A stretch of 64,000 nt of DNA from Blastopirellula retiformator (GTDB taxonomy: Bacteria; Planctomycetota; Planctomycetia; Pirellulales; Pirellulaceae). The notes beneath the pieces were generated by a model. The model did not search any database. It saw nothing but the letters and a program-made list of their open reading frames with translations, and was not told the DNA's origin. Below, piece after piece: positions 63,382 to 64,000 of the stretch (its first letter is position 1; the number at the start of each line of letters is the position of its first letter). Where the stretch lies: contig NZ_SJPF01000003.1 of NCBI RefSeq assembly GCF_007859755.1, positions 496,001 to 560,000 on the forward strand, written 5' to 3'. The translations under genes were made by a program, and so were the position numbers.

Positions 63382-63400
63382 TGCGGAAAGCGGCGTCGTT

Positions 63401-63432
63401 GTAGCCCGCAGCGCAAGCCGAGGGAATGCGGC
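63401..63432 (+). repeat. REP-like element, copy f
   Basis: GTAGCCCGCAGCGCAAGCCG then AGGGAATGCGGC. Forms a 32-bp inverted pair with copy g. Confidence 0.8.
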
Positions 63433-63888
63433 CGCAAGGTCAATGACGAATGACGAACAACAAACCGGGTGGCCCGGTCACGTCGGCTTCCGACTGGCCG
63501 GGTTGCGCAGCAACAAGATGCCTCACCATCCGGATTGTCTCTTCAGCAACGCCTCCATCCGTCATGCCCTGCAACCAACATCCCCATCCTTCTTCCGCCC
63601 CGGAGGGGCAAGCCAACCTAGCCTAGGGCGAAGTCGCCCACCAGGCGACGCAGCCCTAGGTAACGTCGCCACCCTGATCGAAAGCCCCGGAGGGGCGAAC
63701 CTAACGAGCGACCAATCCGGTCCAACGTCAACGATTGATTTCGCGCACCGTTCCTGGGGCTGCGTCGCGAAGCGCGACTACGCCCCAGGCTAGGTTGGAA
63801 CGGCCCTCCGGGCCTGATGACGTTCGTCATTCGGACCTTCGGATTTGATTCGACATTCGCTCCTTCGACATTCGTCATTGAAATGGAC

Positions 63889-63920
63889 GCCGCATTCCCT
63901 CGGCTCGCGCGTCGGGCTAC
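63889..63920 (-). repeat. REP-like element, copy g
   Basis: Reverse-oriented partner of copy f: GCCGCATTCCCTCGGCTCGC then GCGTCGGGCTAC. The inverted relationship extends inward through TCAATGACGAATG and its complement. Confidence 0.8.
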
Positions 63921-64000
63921 GATTTTGTGCGATTTCGCCCTTGTTTTCTCGGGTCAAAATTGGTTTGACAAATTGCTCGACTTTTGGGCTAATGCCTCTC

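Larger units (their letters stand above)
63241..64000. other. Intergenic composite repeat module, second copy
   Basis: No confident gene in 760 bases. It holds a possible 26-codon basic ORF (63301-63381) and two REP-like elements in inverted orientation (63401-63432 and 63889-63920). Inside these lie short AATGACGA repeats, two GCCCCGGAGGGGC palindromes (63597-63609 and 63693-63705) and AACCTAGCCTAGGGCGAAGTC (63614-63634), with an inverted relative near 63770-63796. Confidence 0.6.

Overview
This 64 kb window looks like chromosomal DNA of a planctomycete, most likely a Blastopirellula/Rhodopirellula-like member of the Pirellulales. The evidence is the set of lineage-typical families: a DUF1549/DUF1553 cytochrome-c protein paired with a Tat-exported DUF1501 protein, a DUF1559 prepilin-like protein, a giant PVC-type heme-binding dehydrogenase, a secreted sulfatase, an ECF sigma factor with a FecR/LamG partner, and dapL (LL-diaminopimelate aminotransferase). 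Most of the DNA is GC-rich (about 65% in a sulfatase line I counted). The ADP-ribosyltransferase-like gene near 56.6 kb is visibly poorer (about 48% in a line I counted).

Layout. 0-11 kb: housekeeping and small genes, namely pgi, a CPXCG zinc-ribbon-like protein, a guanidinium-type SMR exporter behind what reads as a guanidine-III riboswitch, a type-4 uracil-DNA glycosylase, a Tat-exported pyruvyltransferase-like protein, and a ccsA-like/hemA/SpoIIE-phosphatase group. 11.8-20.4 kb: a cellulose locus with a BcsC-like TPR/beta-barrel exporter, a BcsA synthase fused to a C-terminal TPR domain, and a GH5 endoglucanase, bracketed by mobile repeats. 21-29 kb: a DUF1559/lipoprotein/DUF3472 operon diverging from an ECF sigma/FecR-LamG/sulfatase operon. 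29-35 kb: leuB, two secreted proteins of unknown function and dapL. 34.4-41.7 kb: a degenerate SGNH protein, the PVC heme dehydrogenase, a methyltransferase, a CE12-like esterase and a DMP19-family protein. 42-50.5 kb: tRNA-Lys, the DUF1501/PSD1 pair, a macro-domain protein, a beta-helix protein and a flippase-like membrane protein. 50.7-57.4 kb: an accessory stretch with tRNA-Ala, a frameshifted DUF1883 gene, two unknown genes, a decayed GH5 gene, a CLC channel, a sialidase-like protein and an ADP-ribosyltransferase-like gene overlapping a small basic gene. 57.4-63 kb: thpR, a PfkB kinase, a DUF3891 protein and two tandem MFS exporters.

The most striking feature is an 11-copy dispersed element of 149 bp. 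It has imperfect terminal inverted repeats and a chain of five hairpins. It is flanked by 4-bp duplications (CTAG, TTAA, ATAG), and in five copies the duplicated tetramer supplies the stop codon of the neighbouring gene. It behaves like a non-autonomous transposon (MITE) that inserts at stop codons and carries its own terminator-like hairpin. A second REP-like family (seven copies) and a larger composite intergenic module (two copies) are also present. No transposase, rRNA, CRISPR array or phage module was seen.
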